Source: JBDTVS01 sp040007095 (lineage in GTDB: Bacteria > Acidobacteriota > Vicinamibacteria > Vicinamibacterales > CAVVIG01). From it: 9,071 nucleotides of DNA. Made by a program: the position numbers and the translations under genes. Of the stretch, positions 6,182-9,071 are shown piece after piece. The stretch spans positions 1 through 9,071 of the forward strand of contig JBDTVS010000239.1 of NCBI GenBank assembly GCA_040007095.1, read 5' to 3'. Every line of letters starts with the position of its first letter. Position 1 is the stretch's first letter. The notes beneath the pieces were generated by a model that made no database searches, had not been told where the DNA came from, and worked only from the letters and a program-made list of their open reading frames with translations.

Positions 6182-6325
6182 TAGATAGCTGTTTTGAAGG
6201 AAAGTCTCGACGCTGTCAGCGTCAGGAAGAAGAGGCCCGCGAAGGCCGAGTTCCCTCAGTCGGCGGCAAAGCGAACACGCGCGCCGCCGCAACCACAGAT
6301 CTTGCGCGGCTGGAGAGAATGCGGA
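6182..6325. other. 3' flank of the persulfide dioxygenase gene
   Basis: No coding signal was seen on either strand. A 15-base near-palindrome, GACGCTG-T-CAGCGTC (6209-6223), would form a tight hairpin in the - strand transcript about 100 bases beyond the stop codon of the persulfide dioxygenase gene. The - strand continues GAGACTTTCCTT, so a weak intrinsic terminator is conceivable. Confidence 0.35.
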
Positions 6326-7729
6326 TCAGACCGATCGCTGGACGAGGGGAAGCCCCGCGGACTCCCACGCAGCAATGCCGCCCGCCAGTTCGCTGACCCG
6401 CTCGAATCCCTGCTGCCGCACCAGGCTCGCGGCAATCGACGAACGATACCCGCCTGCGCAATAGACGATGAGCGGACGATCGGCGGGCAGCTCCGACACG
6501 CGCTCCGCCAGATGATTGAGCGGAATACCAAGACTGCCGTCGATGTGCTTCGCCTCGTACTCTCGAGGCGTGCGGACATCGACCAGCTGCGGCGGCTCCT
6601 TCGAGACAAGCCGCTCGGCGGCCACCGACGGGCTCAGTCGGTCGGTCGAACCCGTCAGTTCCGGGCGCGACTCAAGGCTGCGCAAGCCGTCGTTCAAATA
6701 GCCAACCACGTTGTCGAAGCCGATGCGTCCAAGCCGAAGCGCGGATTCCATCTCCCGGCCGGTCTCAGCGATGATCACGATCGGTTGCTGGCGGCTGAGA
6801 ATCGTGCCCGCCCACGTGGCGTACTGGCCACCGAGGCCGATGCTCTGGCTGCCGACCAGATGCGCGGCGGCGAATTCTCCAGGGTCGCGGGTGTCCAGAA
6901 TCCGGGCGCCCGAGTCCCGCAGATCGAGCACCTGCTCCAGCTTCAGAGCCTTCAGACCCTCGGCGAGTGACTGCTCGAGCGTCGGATGTTCCCTGGCGTT
7001 CAGCACCGCGTCGTAGGTGAAGTACGCCGGCGCGTCGGGCTGATCCGCCGTGACGAGCTCGATGAATGCCGCCTGGCTCATCGGCTGTAACGCATAGTTC
7101 GATCGTCGCTGCTCGCCGATGGTCGAGAATGTCTCCTTACCCAGCGCCTTCCCACACAACGACCCCGCACCGTGCGCCGGGTATACCAGGCTGTCGTCCG
7201 GCAACGCCATGAGCTTGGTCCGCAGCGAATCGTAGAGCATGCCGCCGAGCGATTCGGCCGACCAGCCGAACGTGCCATGGAGGTCGGGGCGACCTACGTC
7301 TCCCACAAACAGGGTGTCGCCAGTCAGTACCGCATGCGGGTGCGTGTCGCTGCGGTCGAGATCGAAGACGAGCAGGGACACCGATTCCCTCGTATGGCCA
7401 GGCGTCTCGAGCGCCTCGATCCGCACGCGGCCCAAATCAATCGCGTCGCCGTCGCGCAGGGCCAGGAACTGGTATTCGGCCTTGGCGGCGGCGCCCAGAC
7501 AGATGGTCGCGCCGATCCGATCGCGCAGTTCCAGATGGCCGGCCAGGAAGTCGGCGTGCAGGTGTGTCAGGAAGACGTGGGTGATGCGAAGGCCGCGTTC
7601 GTCAGCAAATGCCAGGTAGCGCTCGATGTCGCGCTGGGGGTCGACGATTGCGGCCACACGCGCCTGCTCGTCGCCGATCAGATACGACGCATGGGCGAGA
7701 CAGTTGAGATAGAACTGCTCGAGAATCAT
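6326..7729 (-). CDS. Persulfide dioxygenase-rhodanese fusion (MBL + two rhodanese domains)
   Basis: The 467-residue cytosolic protein (no signal peptide) has three modules. Residues 1 to about 250 form an ETHE1-like MBL domain with a mononuclear iron site: H56 in 'THLHADFLAGH', H112 in 'TPGHTRES' and D138 in 'LTGDTLFVGDVGRPDL'. This domain oxidises glutathione or other low-molecular-weight persulfides to sulfite. Residues about 265-355 form a rhodanese-like domain that has lost its catalytic cysteine (E322 in 'IIAETGREM'). Residues about 365-465 form a second rhodanese domain with the active-site loop 'C424-A-G-G-Y-R-S', which can transfer sulfane sulfur between persulfide, sulfite and thiosulfate. 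The order MBL, dead rhodanese, live rhodanese matches CstB of Staphylococcus aureus. The motif HxHxDF rather than HxHxDH is common in this subfamily and consistent with a single metal. The start at 7729 has GGTGA 6 nt upstream on the - strand. No sqr or cstA-like gene is in view. The gene follows secG on the same strand after 160 bases. Confidence 0.93.
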   Translation of the reverse strand: MILEQFYLNCLAHASYLIGDEQARVAAIVDPQRDIERYLAFADERGLRITHVFLTHLHADFLAGHLELRDRIGATICLGAAAKAEYQFLALRDGDAIDLGRVRIEALETPGHTRESVSLLVFDLDRSDTHPHAVLTGDTLFVGDVGRPDLHGTFGWSAESLGGMLYDSLRTKLMALPDDSLVYPAHGAGSLCGKALGKETFSTIGEQRRSNYALQPMSQAAFIELVTADQPDAPAYFTYDAVLNAREHPTLEQSLAEGLKALKLEQVLDLRDSGARILDTRDPGEFAAAHLVGSQSIGLGGQYATWAGTILSRQQPIVIIAETGREMESALRLGRIGFDNVVGYLNDGLRSLESRPELTGSTDRLSPSVAAERLVSKEPPQLVDVRTPREYEAKHIDGSLGIPLNHLAERVSELPADRPLIVYCAGGYRSSIAASLVRQQGFERVSELAGGIAAWESAGLPLVQRSV

Positions 7730-7755
7730 GGACGGTCACCACTCCCACTCAGACA

Positions 7756-7776
7756 CTCCCGGGCAGATCCCGAGAG
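7756..7776 (-). terminator. Hairpin between secG and the persulfide dioxygenase gene
   Basis: On the - strand, CTCTCGGG, loop ATCTG, CCCGGGAG form 8 pairs including one wobble. It lies 3' of secG and 26 bases before the next start codon. The lack of a T-run means it may be a weak terminator or a 5'-leader structure rather than a true intrinsic terminator. Confidence 0.35.
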
Positions 7777-7889
7777 CGCGGTACGATCGCGATCCCCCGC
7801 CGCATTGCGGTAACAGCCAGTGAGAATCAACACCGCGAGGCGGGACGTGCGGCGGCGAACACAGCCGAGAGACTTCGGAGCGAGCCGTG

Positions 7890-8285
7890 TCACTTCGCAG
7901 GTTGCGCAGGCGCCTCCGGTGTCGGCGCCGGTTGTGCGGGAGCCGGTGCCGCAGGAGGCGTGGCGGTCGGGTTGGCCGGAGGGGCGGGTGCGCCGGCCGG
8001 GGGCTTCGGGGCTGGCGGAGCGGGTGTCCCGCTGACGAGCGAACCCGGGCCTCGCTGACCGATGATCGCCAGCACCAGTGCCCCCAGCATGAACAACACC
8101 GCCAGGACCGTCGTCGCCTTCGTCAAGACCGTCGCGCCGCCGCGCGCCCCGAACGCCGTCTGGCTGCTCCCCCCGCCGAACGCGCTCGCCATGTCGCCGC
8201 CCTTGCCCTGCTGCAGCAGGATCACCAGCAGCAGGAACAAGCAGACCAGCACGTAGAACGTCGTGAGGATGTAATACAGGACCAT
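7890..8285 (-). CDS. secG: Preprotein translocase subunit SecG
   Basis: SecG is the small non-essential subunit of the SecYEG channel that assists SecA-driven export across the inner membrane. The 131-residue product shows the family layout: transmembrane helix 1 (about 4-24), the conserved cytoplasmic loop 'LLQQGKGGDMASAFGGGSSQTAFGARG' (in pieces between residues 23 and 49, with the G-K-G-G and F-G-G-G-S-S-Q-T-x-F-G motifs), and helix 2 (about 57-75). Residues 78-131 are an unusually long tail made almost wholly of Pro, Ala and Gly with a few Thr, Lys and Gln; E. coli SecG also has a tail, but one of different composition. The start at 8285 has GAGAG about 7 nt upstream. It is on the same strand as tpiA, 119 bases downstream, an arrangement common in bacteria (pgk-tpiA-secG), and probably cotranscribed with it. 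Confidence 0.95.
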   Translation of the reverse strand: MVLYYILTTFYVLVCLFLLLVILLQQGKGGDMASAFGGGSSQTAFGARGGATVLTKATTVLAVLFMLGALVLAIIGQRGPGSLVSGTPAPPAPKPPAGAPAPPANPTATPPAAPAPAQPAPTPEAPAQPAK

Positions 8286-8404
8286 CAGTGGCTCTCGAAT
8301 CTGATCGACTGGTCAGGTGATCGTGTCGTCATTGATTGCAGGATTGGCCAAGGGTGAAGACGGCCACCAGCTGACGACCATCGATCAGACACAGGAACCA
8401 GTCA

Positions 8405-9071
8405 TTATACCGCAGCACCAAAACTCCCCGTGATGATCTCGGAAAAACTCTTCACGTCGAGGCTGGCGCCGCCAACGAGCGCGCCGTCCACATCCGGTTC
8501 CGCGATGAGCTCCCTGATATTGTCCGGCTTCACGCTGCCGCCGTAAATCACATGGCAGTGGTCTGCCGCATCGCCGCCGAACCATTGTCGCAGCCGTTTC
8601 CTGATATGCGCGTGGGCCTCGCCGGCCTGCGCCGAGGTCGCGTTGCGGCCGGTCCCGATAGCCCAGACCGGCTCATACGCGACCACCAACTCCGCGACCT
8701 GCTCCGCGGTCAGCCCGTCCAGGCCGTCCTTCAGTTGTCGATCGAGTACCGCGAGCGTCTGATCGGTCTCGCGCTCCTCGAGCGTTTCGCCGGCGCAGAC
8801 GATCGGGGTCAAGCCGTTCTGAAACGCCGCCGACGTTTTGCGATTGACCATCGCGTCGGTCTCGCCGAACAGCCGGCGCCGCTCGGAGTGGCCGATAATC
8901 GTGTACGAAGCGCCGGCTTCCTTGATCATCCCGGCCGAGATCTCGCCGGTGAAGGCGCCTTCGCGCTCCCAGTAGAGATCCTGCGCCGACACGCCGATGT
9001 TGGTGTTGCGCGCGGCCTCGGCGACCGCATGAATCGCCGTGAACGGCGGGGCGATGACGATTTCCACGTTC
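8405..9071 (-). CDS. tpiA: Triosephosphate isomerase, N-terminus cut by window
   Basis: This glycolytic enzyme interconverts dihydroxyacetone phosphate and glyceraldehyde 3-phosphate in the cytosol. The visible 222 residues cover most of the (beta/alpha)8 barrel. 'IAPPFTAI' is strand 2; 'AQDLYWEREGAFTGEIS' is the conserved segment before the catalytic region; 'GHSERR' carries the electrophilic histidine (codon 8888-8890); 'AYEPVWAIGTG' carries the catalytic glutamate and the mobile loop 6 (about 8650-8685); and 'YGGSVKPDN' is the phosphate-binding loop. The frame runs off the right edge of the window, so the first 30 or so residues, with the substrate-binding lysine of the 'NWKMN' motif, are missing here. 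The GTG at 9065-9067 is an internal valine codon, not a start. The TAA stop is at 8405-8407. Confidence 0.97.
   Translation of the reverse strand, partial: NVEIVIAPPFTAIHAVAEAARNTNIGVSAQDLYWEREGAFTGEISAGMIKEAGASYTIIGHSERRRLFGETDAMVNRKTSAAFQNGLTPIVCAGETLEERETDQTLAVLDRQLKDGLDGLTAEQVAELVVAYEPVWAIGTGRNATSAQAGEAHAHIRKRLRQWFGGDAADHCHVIYGGSVKPDNIRELIAEPDVDGALVGGASLDVKSFSEIITGSFGAAV

Noticed and set aside
6194..6970. Open + strand frame of 258 codons opposite the persulfide dioxygenase gene
   Set aside because: It overlaps the rhodanese-encoding region antisense, and its translation shows no family features, whereas the - strand frame shows intact domains.
9065..9067. GTG as the start of tpiA
   Set aside because: The family has about 30 more residues upstream, including the 'NWKMN' motif, and the frame stays open to the window edge (an Asn codon at 9068-9070), so this GTG encodes an internal valine.

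Overview
This is a high-GC bacterial window (roughly 60-65% G+C by eye) with fairly long intergenic stretches. The best guess for the source is a soil or sediment Acidobacteriota, perhaps Vicinamibacteria-like. That guess rests mainly on the secreted protein at 2317-3240, whose N-terminal 'WTPPRTADGQPDLQGTW' block and C-terminal 'YACQEGNY' block mark a family I know mostly from Acidobacteriota. The taxonomic call is an inference.

Layout, left to right. (1) 1-801, + strand: the 3' part of a metallo-beta-lactamase (MBL) fold hydrolase cut by the window edge. (2) 950-3240, - strand: two genes for secreted proteins, a cyclase-family (kynurenine formamidase-like) hydrolase and, upstream of it, the uncharacterised 307-residue protein, separated by a 344-bp gap. 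(3) 3241-4012: no intact gene. It holds a frameshifted relic of the C-terminus of an alpha/beta-hydrolase, a perfect 10-bp hairpin, and imperfect short repeats just 3' of a tRNA. (4) 4013-4098, - strand: tRNA-Leu(GAG) with encoded CCA, followed at 4133-4183 by three tandem copies of a 17-bp unit. (5) 4459-5859, + strand: a complete PhoA-type alkaline phosphatase with all catalytic and metal-binding residues and both E. coli-type disulfide cysteine pairs. (6) 5860-6325: a structured convergent intergenic region containing a 203-bp element with long terminal inverted repeats (MITE-like, 5930-6132), immediately followed by a separate long hairpin (6138-6181). (7) 6326-7729, - strand: a three-module persulfide dioxygenase/rhodanese fusion. 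(8) 7890-9071, - strand: secG, and upstream of it tpiA, cut by the right window edge.

Functionally this is a housekeeping backbone (tpiA-secG and a tRNA-Leu(GAG) on the same strand, recalling the E. coli secG-leuU order) interrupted by accessory metabolic genes: phosphate scavenging (PhoA), sulfane-sulfur detoxification (persulfide dioxygenase/rhodanese) and several exported or putative hydrolases. I see no defence system, CRISPR array, prophage or biosynthetic cluster. The most unusual items are the MITE-like element, the adjacent hairpin, the decayed hydrolase and the repeat-laden tRNA flank.
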